Positions 47,914 through 58,624 of a stretch of 64,000 nt of DNA are shown piece after piece. The notes under the pieces are model-generated. The model saw only the letters and a program-made list of their open reading frames with translations. It was not told the origin of the DNA and did not search any database. Made by a program: the position numbers and the translations under genes. The stretch is from Larix kaempferi (Eukaryota > Streptophyta > Pinopsida > Pinales > Pinaceae), in the NCBI GenBank assembly GCA_027924585.1, contig BSBM01001719.1:32594001-32658000 (forward strand), in the 5' to 3' direction. Each line of letters opens with the position of its first letter. Positions within the stretch are counted from its first letter, which is position 1.

Positions 47914-48930
47914 ATGGTTGTCACCCGTGCAGGAGCAAACACCATGGAGGAAGCACTTGGCAGCCATCCAAACCAAACTCCAAAATCTGGATGAAAAATT
48001 TCTCGGCCTCCATCTTCAGCATTCAGCCATGAACAATAACCGACAGCCATAATCTTTTGCAGCCACCAGGTTCTCTTCTTCCAACAATTTTCGTGGGCCG
48101 AAGCTTGATTTTCCTCGCTTCAATGGTACTGATCTGACTGGATGGATATACTGAGCAGAACAATATTTCAGTCTGCATAATACTTTTGATGTCCAGAAAG
48201 TTCCACTTGCATCCTTTCATTTGGAACAGGAAGCCCTTCAATGGTACCGTTGGTACATCAAAGCTCATCCCGAGCCAAACTGGACAGATTTTTGCCAACT
48301 CATTTTGCCACGATTTGGTCATAGTGCTTTTGATGATTTCACAGGAGCACTAACTAAACTTCACCAAGTTGGCACATTGAGAGAGTATCAGACATAATTT
48401 GAGAAATTGGCCAATCACACAGAAGGATTGTCTGATGAATTCTACAGGAGTTGTTTTATCAATGGTCTCAAGGATGAAATCCGCTCAGAGGTCAAAATGT
48501 TTTGTTCCAACACAATGATGGAATTCCTAGGGTTGTCTAAGCTGGCCGAGGACAAAATCGCAGCTCAACAACGCTCCAAACCCTCCTTTGTTCCCTTCAG
48601 AAATATGGGTTCCCAACGACCTCCCATCACGCCTTCTCCTCAACCAACTCCTATCAAGCATTTGTCTGAAATAGAAATGCAGGCACGCCGAGAAAAAGGG
48701 CTTTGCTATAATTGTGATGAGAAATTCACTCGGGGACATAGATGTGTTCAACAAAAGCTCTATCTCTTGGATGTGGATTCTCCACCTACCTTAGAACTTG
48801 GTGAAGAAGCTACAGATACAGTAGATGATCAGGTCGACATTCAACACCCGCCTATTGACACCCCATCTCAAGGCGACCCACCCGAGATCTCTCTCCATGC
48901 TATAACTGGCGTCACCACCCCACAAACAAT
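47914..48930 (+). pseudogene. Gag (H)
   Basis: The start MVVTRAGANTMEEA at 47914 is followed by a frameshift into LAAIQTKLQNLDEKF. The retrotransposon-gag domain follows: KLDFPRFNGTDLTGWIY, a stop, FHLEQEALQWYRWY, a TKLHQVGTLREYQ block and a second stop. 48407 onwards is open: GLSDEFYRSCFINGLKDEI and the zinc knuckle CYNCDEKFTRGHRC. Confidence 0.85.
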
Positions 48931-49477
48931 GCGGGTCAGGGGATACTTCAAGAAGCTCCCTCTTACCATACTCATTGATTCTGGTAGCACTCATAACTTC
49001 ATCGACCCTCGGATTGCCAAATAGGCTGATTGTTTTGTCCATCCTTGCTCCAACTTTGAAGTCATGGTTTCCAATGGGGGCACCTTACCTTGCAAGGGGA
49101 AGTGTCACAATGTGTGTATCTCTATGGAATATTATAACCTACGCTCTGACATGTTTTCCTTGTCCTTAGGCGGATGTGATGTGGTTTTGGGCATTCAATG
49201 GTTACGCACACTTGGCCCCATCTTATGGGATTTTGCTGAACTTTGGATACAGTTTAAAGTCAACGGGGCACAACACAAATTTATGGGCTTACAACCAGGG
49301 TCTCTCTGCATCATCCGTTCACATCGCCTGGAAAAAATCCTTAAGAAGAATTCACATGGTGTCATCGCTCAGCTCAATTCCATTCAGATGCACCCATCAA
49401 CAGTCTCCACTACTTCCTTGGATAGATATGCAGGTATCTTTGCTGAACCAATGCGCTTGCTGCCTTCAAGAGACCTT
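48931..49477 (+). pseudogene. Aspartic protease and linker (H)
   Basis: LTILIDSGSTHNFID is the active site, with a stop at about 49022 soon after. The frame from 49064 gives CDVVLGIQWLRTLGPILWDF and the linker up to YAGIFAEPMRLLPSR, the point just before RT normally starts. Confidence 0.85.
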
Positions 49478-49813
49478 TCCGGTAAGAATTTAGCCACATC
49501 TACCTCTCAGCAGGAAATGATGGCTATTTTGCATGCAGTCCAGAAGTGGCAGCCATACCTATTAGGGAATTATTTCTACATCAAGACTGATCTCCCGAGT
49601 CTGGAAAATTTTCTGGAACAATGGGTCTCCTCCCCAACACACCTGAAATGGGTTATCCAACTCATGGGTTATCCCTATGTGATCACTTACAAGAAGGGTA
49701 AGGACAATATGGTGGAAGATGCTCCTTCTTGCACAATTGATGACCCAGTTTCTCTTACAACTCTTTCTCTGCTTGTTCCAAATTGGTTGCAATATGTTCA
49801 ACAGGGCTCTCTC
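49478..49813 (+). pseudogene. RNase H remnant (H), RT deleted
   Basis: Directly after LLPSR the same open frame continues DLSGKNLATSTSQQEMMAIL, a QKWQPYLLGNYFYIKTDLPS block and TYKKGKDNMVEDAPS. These are RNase H motifs that normally lie several hundred codons downstream, so RT was lost in an in-frame deletion near 49478. The frame is then cut by I's LTR. Confidence 0.82.
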
Positions 49814-50316
49814 TGTTAAGTTTTAAACCAAATAGACTAGCAAGATCACTGAAAGAAACATAATCACAAGATAGACACAGAAATTATCCTGGGAAACCCT
49901 CATGGGGTAGAAAACCCAGCAAAGCTTTCCTCAATAAGATGATCAACCAAAATACAAGATGTGCTCCAAGACTTGTCCTCCTTCACTATCTTCCAGACAC
50001 ACCTCCCAGACACAAGTGCGCTACTGTTCTGAGTTGTGAGTGTGTGTCAAATGAGGAGCTCCTCTCCTCTATTTATACTAGATCCCAACTGACCAAAAAC
50101 CCTAATGGGGCTGACCTCTACTTGAGAAGTCTAATAACCCCTAAAATATAAACTCAGGGCCGACCCCCACATGGTGGGTCTAATAACCCTAGTTCTCACA
50201 CACCATCGGAGGAATAAACATCTCCAGATATATAATAGAATTGCCTCGGAGGGATGAAACATCTCCTAAATAATAATGTACAAATATAATATTCTTAGAA
50301 GTTACAATATTCAACA
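49814..50316 (-). repeat. 3' LTR of I
   Basis: 503 bp. On the minus strand it begins TGTTGAATATTGTAACTTC and ends CTTAACA. TATAAATA on the minus strand at 50070-50077; the U3 motif (GGGTTATTAGAC.. with GTCGGCC) twice, at 50107-50141 and 50157-50190. It shares the block GGGTTTTCTACCCCATGAGG with J's LTR. The 5-bp flank at 49809-49813 is CTCTC; its partner is off-window. Confidence 0.9.
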
Positions 50317-50328
50317 CTCCCCCTTAAC
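50317..50328 (-). other. Polypurine tract of I
   Basis: The minus strand reads GTTAAGGGGGAG next to the LTR, identical to J's tract at 62276-62287. Confidence 0.88.
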
Positions 50329-50469
50329 AAGAAGGATATTATAATAGTATATGCAGGAGTAAGGAGTCATCATCTACATCATACATGATACATCTCTATA
50401 TCATAGGAAGCTTTCTTCAATACATCATTATTAGTAACTCAATTAGTTACTGAAACATCAACATCATAG

Positions 50470-50725
50470 TTATTGTCATCACATGATCATCAGCATCGTC
50501 ATTATCAACATCATCATCATACGATCATTAGCATCGTCATCATACGATCATCAGCATCATCATCTCACGATCATCAGCATCGTCATCACACGATCATCAA
50601 CATCGTCATCACACGATCATCAGCATTGTCATCACATGATCATCAGCATCGTCATCATACGATCATCAATATCAGCATCGTCATCACACGATCATCAGCA
50701 TCGTCATCATACGATCATATTACAG
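50470..50725 (-). repeat. 23-bp minisatellite of I
   Basis: About eleven units with plus-strand landmark CGATCATCAGCATCGTCATC (starts at 50522, 50545, 50568, 50591, 50614 and so on; spacing 23). J carries the same unit, on the element-sense strand, at the equivalent place. Confidence 0.92.
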
Positions 50726-50759
50726 GATGATCAATCCTGCTCTCTTTATGACATAGGTC

Positions 50760-51650
50760 CATGGATGATGCAATCCTGTCATGTACCTTTTGAACTGGGG
50801 TCCAAGGACGATCCAGTCCTACCATGTACCTTTTGAACCGAGGTCCAAGGACGATACAGTCCTATAATTCAATTTTTGGAGATCTCATGCCTACGGCTCA
50901 AGTCAAAGGACCAAAGTCTAAGGACGATCCAATCCCCTTACCTGTTCATTCAAGATTTTATTTTCAGAGACATCTTGTCTACAGCTCAATTCAAAGGACC
51001 AAAGTCCGGGGATGATCCAATCCCCACCATACATTTAGGACTATGTCCAAGGATGACTTAATCCTCAACCGTACATTTAGGACTATGTCCAAGGATGACT
51101 TAATCCTCAACTGCACATTTAGGACCATGTCCAAGGATGACTTAATCCTCAACCGTACATTTAGGACCATGTCCAAGGATGACTTAATCCTCACCGTACA
51201 TTTAGGACCATGTCCAAGGATGACTTAATCCTCACCATTCATTTAGGACCATGTCCAAGGATGACTTAATCCTAAACCGTACATTTAGGACCATGTCCAA
51301 GGATGACTTAATCCTCACCGTACATTTAGGACTATGTCCAAGGATGACTTAATCCTCAACCGTACATTTAGGACCATGTCCAAGGATGACTTAATCCTCA
51401 CCGTACATTTAGGACTATGTCCAAGGATGACTTAATCCTCAACCGTACATTTAGGACCATGTCCAAGGATGACTTAATCCTCACCGTACATTTAGGACTA
51501 TGTCCAAGGATGACTTAATCCTCAACCGTACATTTAGGACCATGTCCAAGGATGACTTAATCCTCACCTGCCCACTAAGGACTTCATTCTCAGAGACATA
51601 TGTCTACGGCTCACTTTAGGACCGAAGTCCAGGGATGATCCAATCCCCAC
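50760..51650 (-). repeat. 41-42-bp minisatellite and related units of I
   Basis: Thirteen units between 51030 and 51567 with landmark TGTCCAAGGATGACTTAATC, spacing 41-42. Flanking variants (50760-51030 and 51570-51650) carry the related wording GTCCAAGGACGATCCAATCC and a TCTACGGCTCA block. J's 87- and 67-bp arrays carry the complementary wording (GGATTGGATCATCCCTGGAC, GAGCCGTAGACGT). Confidence 0.9.
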
Positions 51651-51933
51651 ATCAATATAGATACTAGTATCCTCATTCATACAAGTACATCATTAAAATA
51701 TGTATTCTCATCAAAGCACATATACATATATCGTGCATCCTCATCAATACATATATCATCAAAGTATGTATTCTTATCAATACATAAATCATCAAAACAT
51801 GTATCCTCATCATCAAAACATGTATCATCAAAGTAAAAAAAAAAAATAGTGTAAGTGTTGTAAGAAGTCTAAATCTAAATAAGCATAAATAACTAAGAGT
51901 GGTAAACATGTATCCTCATCATTAGTGACGATA

Positions 51934-53409
51934 CTACTCCCCCTTTCGAGGAGGGTCTTTTAGAGCTATACCAAGCTTGTCTCGAAAGTGTTCAAATTTC
52001 ACATGAGACAGGGGTTTGGTTAATATATCAGCAACTTGTTCTTCAGTACTTATATATTCGAGTTTGATAGCTCCTCTCTGCACCATGTCTCGTATGTAAA
52101 AGTATCGGATCTCTATGTGTTTTGATTTATCGTGGAATACAGTATTTTCTGTCATTTTGATGCAAATTTGATTGTCACACATGATCACAGTGGGATCCAT
52201 CTCTAAATCAAATATTCCAAATAATAGTTTTCGAAGCCATACTGCTTCACAGCTAGCGGAGTAGGCAGCTATGTATTCTACTTCAGCAATACTGAGAGCC
52301 ACACTGGATTGTTTCTTAATGAACCATGAGATCATGGCAGATCCAAGACCATAGCATCCACCTGATGTACTCTTTCTGTCTGAGATACTTCCTGCCCAAT
52401 CAGAGTCTGAGTAACCATGTAAATTGAGTTCATGATTTCTAAGATAATATAGACCAAAATCTAGAGTACCCTTTAGGTATCTCATCACATGCTTTGCAGC
52501 TATTAAGTGAACCTTTCTGGGTTCTACTAGATATTGACTCAGGGTATTTACGGCAAAGCATATATCTGGCCTAGTATTTGTTAAATACATTAAAGACCCA
52601 ATGATTTGTCTATATAGAGTTATGTCCACTAATTCTGATGTGTCATTAATTAATAACTTCAAGTTGGAGTCCATGGGAGTGGCCATGTCTTTACACTCCA
52701 ACATATCAAATCTTTTTAGAATATCCACAGCATACTTACCTTGATTTAGAAAGATTCCTTTTGGTTCTTTCCATACTTCTAGACCTAAGAAGTAGTGCAT
52801 TAATCCGAGATCTTTCATCTCGAATTCTGAAGAAAGCTTCTTCTTGCATTCAATAATCTGTTTCTCATTTCTGGTTAGAAATGGATCATCTACATATAAT
52901 AGTATTATAACTGGTTCATCATTCATTACCCTAAGATAAAGATTAGGGTCAGCTTTACTCTTGGTAAAGCCCATGCTTGTTAAGAAATTATCAATCCTTC
53001 CGTACCAAGCTATGGGAGCTTGCTTTAATCCATATAATGCCTTTTTCAATTTGCATACATGAGTTCTCCCATCTTTAACCTCGAACCCTTGTGGTTGCTC
53101 TATGTACACTTCTTCTTCAATTACACCATTTAGAAAAGTTGTCTTAACATCCATTTGATGTAGTTTCCACTTCATCATAGATGCAAGTGCCATGATAGTT
53201 CTAATTGAAGTATACCTAGCAACTGGTGCAAATGTTTCTTCATAGTCAATTCCCTCTTTCTGAGAGAATCCTCGGGCTACAAATCTTGCCTTATATTTTT
53301 CAATGCTACCATCTGCAGCATGTTTTATCTTAAAAATCCATTTGGAAGAAACCACACTTTTATCTTTTGGTTTGGGAACTATATCCCAAACATCATTTTT
53401 CATTATTGA
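51934..53409 (-). CDS. Copia RT and RNase H (I)
   Basis: Open frame of 489 residues counted from its first Met. The frame continues upstream across a TAG at 53410 in the polyprotein, so the Met is not the native start. RT: FVARGFSQKEGIDYEETFAP, LHQMDVKTTFLNG (catalytic Asp 85), KALYGLKQAP, YVDD at 170-173 (followed by PFLTR rather than the usual LLLTG) and MKDLGLMHYFLGLEV. RNase H: GYSDSDWAGS (Asp 335), AEVEYIAA (Glu 376), CDNQICIK (Asp 410), HIEIRYFYIRDMV and VADILTKPLSHVKFEHF. All catalytic residues are present; the KGE stop is followed by a purine tract. The lineage looks Tork-like, with moderate certainty. Confidence 0.92.
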   Translation of the reverse strand, partial: SIMKNDVWDIVPKPKDKSVVSSKWIFKIKHAADGSIEKYKARFVARGFSQKEGIDYEETFAPVARYTSIRTIMALASMMKWKLHQMDVKTTFLNGVIEEEVYIEQPQGFEVKDGRTHVCKLKKALYGLKQAPIAWYGRIDNFLTSMGFTKSKADPNLYLRVMNDEPVIILLYVDDPFLTRNEKQIIECKKKLSSEFEMKDLGLMHYFLGLEVWKEPKGIFLNQGKYAVDILKRFDMLECKDMATPMDSNLKLLINDTSELVDITLYRQIIGSLMYLTNTRPDICFAVNTLSQYLVEPRKVHLIAAKHVMRYLKGTLDFGLYYLRNHELNLHGYSDSDWAGSISDRKSTSGGCYGLGSAMISWFIKKQSSVALSIAEVEYIAAYSASCEAVWLRKLLFGIFDLEMDPTVIMCDNQICIKMTENTVFHDKSKHIEIRYFYIRDMVQRGAIKLEYISTEEQVADILTKPLSHVKFEHFRDKLGIALKDPPRKGE

Positions 53410-54747
53410 CTAATATTCTTCTGTCATTGCTTCTACCCATTCTTTCTTTTGAGCTGCCTCTTCATAGCTAGTAGGATGTTGGTCCACAAGATCACACATC
53501 AAGGCTACATAGTTGGATACTAGCTTTGGTTTCTTTCTTTCTCTAGTGGAGCCTTCAAGAGCTCCATATCTTTCAGCTCCTTGAATAATGTCTCTAGCCC
53601 ATGCTGGCCTTCTTTTCCTAGATAAATCTGAAATAGAGGGTTCTTGTGGTTCTATCATGTCATGATCCTCTGGAGTATCATCTTCAGGAATGTGCACAGC
53701 TTCTGTGATTCTAGGAGGTGTATCTTCTTCATAGATTTCTTCAAGTTGACACTTCCTGGATTTCTTGAGAGTTGCTTCTTCATCAAATGTTACATCTCTA
53801 CTTATTTCCATATGATGAAAACCTGGTATGTAAATTCTGAAGGCTTTGGATGATTCACAGTATCCAACAAATATTCCCTTCTTACCAGAAGGATCCAACT
53901 TGGTTCTCTTTTCTTTTGGAATGTGAATGTACACAGGACAACCAAATATTTTGAGATGACTTACCTCAAGCTTCTTTCCTGTGAACACTTCTTCTGGAGT
54001 TTTGAATTCAAGAGCACTATGGGAAAGTCTATTCTGCACATAGACTGCAATCCTAGCTGCTTCAGCCCATAAATACATAGGTAGATCTTGATCATGTATC
54101 ATAGTTTTTACAGCTTCCATTATGGTTCTATTCTTTCTTTCAGCCACCCCATTTTGTTGGGGATTGTAGGGAGTGGTTAGTTCCCTCTTGATTCCAGCTT
54201 CCTTACAAAAGTCTTCAAAGTCCTTTGAAGTATATTCTCCCCCATTATCTGTTCTGAGAATCTTGATTTTCTTTTCTGAGAGATTTTCTATTAAGGCCTT
54301 GAACTCTTTGAATTTTCCAAAAACTTCATTCTTACCTTTTAGAAAGTATATCCATGTCTTCCTTGAATAGTAATCAATGAATGAGAGATAGTATTCAAAA
54401 CCACTTAGGGAAGTAGTGGGCATTGGTCCACATACATCTGAATGTATTAGCTCCAAAATGTTCTTAGTCTTTGTTTCACTTTTTGGAAAAGGGTTCTTGA
54501 TATTCTTCCCTTTTTCACATCCTTTGCATGAGCCATTATGATCAACCTTTAAGTTTGGTAAACCTATGACCACCTTGCTTACATAGGGTAGGGATTTATA
54601 GTTAATGTGAGCTAATCTTCTGTGCCATAGCTCACAGGGGCTAGATGTTTCATGAGCAAGGAAAACTTCTGGATGTCCCTTGAGCTTATAGAGGCCTCCT
54701 TCCTCTTCACCAATGACAATTGCATCTTCAATAGATTTTCCTTTGAG
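53410..54747 (-). CDS. Copia integrase (I)
   Basis: The frame is open from the TGA at 54748 to the TAG at 53410. It contains the zinc module (LWHRRLAH upstream of residue 1 of the 387-residue Met frame, CKGCEKGK at 16-23) and the DDE core: HSDVCGPM (Asp 46), LRTDNGGEY (Asp 109) and NGVAERKNRT (Glu 145). Then YLWAEAARIAVYVQNR, the GKKGIFVGYCESSKAFR block and an acidic linker to RT. In the family it inserts cDNA at staggered 5-bp cuts. The core looks intact. Confidence 0.92.
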   Translation of the reverse strand, partial: LKGKSIEDAIVIGEEEGGLYKLKGHPEVFLAHETSSPCELWHRRLAHINYKSLPYVSKVVIGLPNLKVDHNGSCKGCEKGKNIKNPFPKSETKTKNILELIHSDVCGPMPTTSLSGFEYYLSFIDYYSRKTWIYFLKGKNEVFGKFKEFKALIENLSEKKIKILRTDNGGEYTSKDFEDFCKEAGIKRELTTPYNPQQNGVAERKNRTIMEAVKTMIHDQDLPMYLWAEAARIAVYVQNRLSHSALEFKTPEEVFTGKKLEVSHLKIFGCPVYIHIPKEKRTKLDPSGKKGIFVGYCESSKAFRIYIPGFHHMEISRDVTFDEEATLKKSRKCQLEEIYEEDTPPRITEAVHIPEDDTPEDHDMIEPQEPSISDLSRKRRPAWARDIIQGAERYGALEGSTRERKKPKLVSNYVALMCDLVDQHPTSYEEAAQKKEWVEAMTEEY

Positions 54748-55138
54748 TCACATAAGTACTTGACCATCTATGAAGGCAACTCTAAAACCTTTCTTATCTA
54801 GTGCTAAGATAGAGAGTAGGTTCTTCTTCAATCCTGTCACATATAAAATTTCTTTCATCTTCAAGGGTGTTCCAGAATCTAGCTTGTAGCTTGCTTCACC
54901 AATACCCTTGATGGGATATTGGTAATCATCTCCTAGAGATACCTTTTGTGTAGAAGATTTTTCTTCAATATTTGAGAAAGTCTTTCTTTGACCTGTCATG
55001 TGCTTAGAAGCACCACTATCAATGAGCCATGTATCTTCTCCAGGAGATACAGATCCAGAGAGTGCAGAGAATAGGACATATTCTTCTGGATCTTCTTTCT
55101 TTACTTTAGATCTTTTCCTTCGAGGCCTTTCCTCTTCC

Positions 55139-55182
<44 letters not shown>

Positions 55183-55337
55183 TTCTTCTTCTTCACTATC
55201 ATCTTCTGCCATATGTGCATGGTGTCTTTTGTGTACAAACTTCTTCTTCTTTTGTGAAGGACAAGATCTAGCAATGTGTCCTAGTTTAAGACAATTGTAA
55301 CACTGGACTGTGGAGAGATCTCTTACTGGATTGGATC
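54748..55337 (-). CDS. Gag zinc knuckle and protease (I)
   Basis: Encodes the CCHC knuckle CYNCLKLGHIARSC, a run of more than 20 Glu from a GAA/GAG microsatellite (55130-55196), a basic PRRKRSKVKK patch, and the protease active site WLIDSGASKHMTG. The frame ends at a TGA (54748) where related elements usually have Trp. The open frame extends about nine codons into J's antisense LTR, so its first Met (55359) is artificial; I's own sequence starts at the TSD GGATC (55333-55337). Confidence 0.9.
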
Positions 55338-55943
55338 TGTTGAGATATTGTAACTTCAAAGAATATTATAATTATACTTTATTATTCCGGAGATGATTCA
55401 TTCCTCCGTGAAGATCTTATTGTATATCCGGAGATGTTTATTCCTCCGTCGGAATGTGGTAACTCGGGTTATTAGACTTCCCTAGTGGGGGTCGGCCCTA
55501 AATGTGTTATGTGGGTCAAAGGGTTATTAGACCACCCTAGAGGGGTCGGCCCAGTCAGTTATAATGGGGTATTTAACCTAATGGTTAAATACGAGCCTAC
55601 ATGTACTTGTGTAAAATACATGTCAGTGTAGTGTATAAATAGAGGAGGTATGTTCCTCATTATATACACACTCACTCACTTGAGAAAGGCGCATTTGTGG
55701 AGGAGAGGTATGCTATGGAGGAGAAGGATCTTATGCTCAGGGTTTGCATCTTTGTATATTGCTGGTCATCTATATTGAGGAAGATTTGCTGGGTTTTCTA
55801 CCCCATGAGGGTTTCCCAGGATAAATCTCTGTCTCTTGTGTTTATGCTATGCTTGTTGTTTCTTCAGTGATCCTGTATATGCTATTATTGTGAAATGGAA
55901 TGTAATGCTGCTATTTTCTGTCTTAGCATATTGAATTTTAACA
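55338..55943 (+). repeat. 5' LTR of J
   Basis: 606 bp, TGTTGAGATATT...TTTTAACA. TATA box TATAAATA at 55634-55641; two U3 motifs (GGGTTATTAGAC) at 55466 and 55521, each followed by GGGGTCGGCCC-like text. Confidence 0.95.
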
Positions 55944-55955
55944 TGGTATCAGAGC
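55944..55955 (+). other. Primer-binding site of J
   Basis: TGGTATCAGAGC, a perfect tRNA-Met PBS abutting the LTR. Confidence 0.95.
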
Positions 55956-56317
55956 TGACCTGAAGGAATACAAGGTATGGCACTAAAGACACTTGCTTTA
56001 CTTACGACAATTTGAAGGTTAGGGTTTTACATAGCAAAAACCAGTCATCGTAGCACTTTCGCTATAAATCCGTTTTGGCGACGTTTTCGGATCTGAAATT
56101 GTTACAGGACGAAGATAAAATCTCCAGGTACCTTGTGTCCAAAGGACAACCTCTAATTCATTTTACTTTGTGATTTATGATCTGTACAATATAGGGTTTC
56201 TGCCTCTTCCAGATCTGAGTCAAAATCAGGTGACCTTGGGAAAAAGGTCATATCTTGGGCTAGGAAGCTCCAAATGAAATTTCGTAAAAAGTGACAGGTA
56301 GTACACAGTCTGCACTA

Positions 56318-56670
56318 TCTCAGAAAACGTTTTCAGAGGCCGAAGTTGAACCAGTGACACGTGGCACTCCGTACAAGTGCGCTCTCCTGTATTATCCAAT
56401 AAACAGGTCACGTTGCAACACTTGGCATAACTCTCTCTCAGAAAATCCAATTGAGGTCAGACCTGTCAGGATGGAAAGATAACAGGCCGAGCTATCTCAG
56501 AAAACGTTTTCAGAGGCCGAAGGTCAAACAGTGACACGTGGCACGCCGTACAAGTTCGCTCTCCTGTATTTTCCCAAAACAGGTCACGTTGCGACATTTG
56601 GCATAACTCTCTCTCAGAGAATCCAATTGAGGTCAGACCTGTCAGGATGGAAATATAACAGGTCAGGCTA
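56318..56670 (+). repeat. ~177-bp tandem duplication in J's leader
   Basis: Two copies starting CTATCTCAGAAAACGTTTTC. Each contains a G-box/ABRE-type CACGTGGC (56358-56365 and 56535-56542) and AGGTCAGACCTGTCAGGATG. Z has the corresponding motif once (3281-3288). Confidence 0.88.
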
Positions 56671-56806
56671 TCTCAGGAAACTTTTTCAGACCCTGTGGAT
56701 CAAAAATTTCAGAGTTACACCAGAAACAATCAGGTACATATTTCTGTCAAAACAGAATTATTTTTTGGTACTTTCATTCATGACTTCCGGAATTTAGGGC
56801 TTTGGA

Positions 56807-57127
56807 GAAAGTTGGAATTTTTGTAATCGGAGACCACGGCTGGATGCTACTCATCAAAATAGAAATTTAGAGACCAAGATCAGAATTTTTGGTTGGGCAG
56901 AAGGCCGGGCTTGATTAGACCCTAGTTCGGGACTTTGATCAGAAAAGCGGAAAATTAGGGCTTCTGTAAAAATGGGAATTTTTGAAATCTGTGACCACGG
57001 CTGGAAGCTCCTCAAAAAAATAGAAGCTTAGACCTTTGGATCAAACTTTTTGATGGGGCAAAAGAGTGGGCTTCATCAAACCCCAGTTCAGGGTCACGTC
57101 CAGTGAATCCGAAAGTTTCAAAGGCAA
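56807..57127 (+). repeat. ~160-bp leader repeat of J, two units
   Basis: Landmarks GGAATTTTTG, GACCACGGCTGGA and (C)CCTAGTTCGGG / CCCCAGTTCAGGG recur with a spacing of 161. It matches the repeat in Z's leader and, more distantly, in I's. Confidence 0.75.
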
Positions 57128-58624
57128 AATTGAGGAGTAAAACTTTGCAGTTTTCAAATTCTGAATATATCAGTTTGATCAGCTCATCAAGGCGCATATC
57201 TCTATCCTTTCGGAAGTTTGAAATTCAAAGTTTGAATTTTTGGGGTTTCTCTGACAAACCCATATCCATCTCCAGGTCCAGTTCTTGCAAATCAAGTGGA
57301 TAGGGTTAATCCTAGAAGAAGATGGATTGGTCACCTACATAAGTGAAGGAGTTCATGTTTCAGAGGGAGATGAGGCTAAGGCTTTACATAAGGAGATTAC
57401 AAGCGATCTCGATAGGTATGACTCATCGAGGTATGTTTTGAGATTTGTTCATGATTAAGTTTATGGTATGTTTGTCTTCATGTTATTACAGTTAGTACAA
57501 TCTTGATTTTAGATTTGTTGTATCACCTTAACAAAATTATGAATGAATGATAGAAGATATTCATTGGTTAGGGTGTTGACACTTATGATTGTACTAATGC
57601 ATTATGGTGTTGTGTGAGGTTGAGGTTGTCTGCTAACAAGATACAGGTACATCACAAAAGACAAATCAGGCTCCATGACCATGAAAAACATGAAGACAAA
57701 GACTCATCCATAATCTTTGTTCTACTTACGAGGTATGTATGACTTTGTTATATTATGCTTAACCTATGAGACATGCAGGTTCTAGCTCAGGATCTCTAAA
57801 TCATTGAAGAGATTGTTTAGGTATGTTGTACATAACCAAGTAGGTATACTAATCCAGGTATGTTTCCCATGAATCTTACCTTGTGTTAGGATCCCTTATA
57901 TAAGTATACTTGGAATGATTGGTTATGCTTATTCATAAAGTTAGTAATCAAGGGATTATGCATATTATATCTTTTATCAATGATATGCATGAGTAAAAGA
58001 AGACTTCCCTGAAATCTTGAATACTAATGTTTATTAACTATAATCATGACTATACGTTTTCAAGATTATTTAGTTTTGATAGCATTTAGGATATACTAAT
58101 GAATGTATGTTTGTGTATGAGATCATGAGGATGACTCTTGAGCATGCACAGTGGTACAGAATGAATAGAAGTTCAAAAGACATACAGAAGATCAAGCGGA
58201 GGCAGCCACACAAACATAAAAGATAAGTATTTGAGTTGCTATTTGAAATAGTAATGATATTGCCTGCATGCATATTTGTATTCCTAGAATATATAATGCT
58301 GAGTGTAAACATTCATAGAGAATTGAATAGTATACAACTAATGTGCATATGTTTGGACAAACATTCCATTGTTGCTTGTCTAGAATGAAACCTCCTTGCT
58401 GACATGCTGAGAGTTGTGCACACTCTCGATAGTATGTTCTGGTAGAGATGGAAGGCATCTAGATAGCCACTGTATGCATACAGGATATGGGAAAGTGTTG
58501 TGCCAAAGTATTGGTCAAAATAGTTGCATCACTATGTAAATGATATCTGTATGCATAATGGGTTATCTTTTGATGATTATGAAGTATTACTAATCATGTA
58601 CTTAATTTTGATTTGTAGGAAAGG

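Larger units (their letters stand above)
46495..49813 (+). mobile_element. Chromovirus-like gypsy element H, interrupted by I
   Basis: A short LTR, PBS, leader, gag with zinc knuckle, protease, a missing RT, and an RNase H remnant cut at 49813 by I. It belongs to a different family from B-E: LTR about 0.37 kb, knuckle CYNCDEKFTRGHRC. The TSD candidate GAATA (46490-46494) cannot be confirmed because the 3' end is off-window. Confidence 0.85.
55956..58624 (+). other. Non-coding leader of J
   Basis: 2.7 kb without coding signal, colinear with the leaders of Z and F. It ends at the TGTAGGAAAGGTCATG junction with the RT remnant. Confidence 0.78.

Noticed and set aside
50473-50836. His/Ser-rich open frames across the 23-bp array
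   Set aside because: All frames are open only because the repeat unit lacks stops; no domain and no coding context.
54998-55300. Plus-strand Ser-rich frame
   Set aside because: Antisense shadow of the Glu tract in I's gag-protease.
55333-55359. Met start of the protease frame at 55359
   Set aside because: The first codons come from J's antisense LTR; the true reading frame joins gag at the GGATC TSD.
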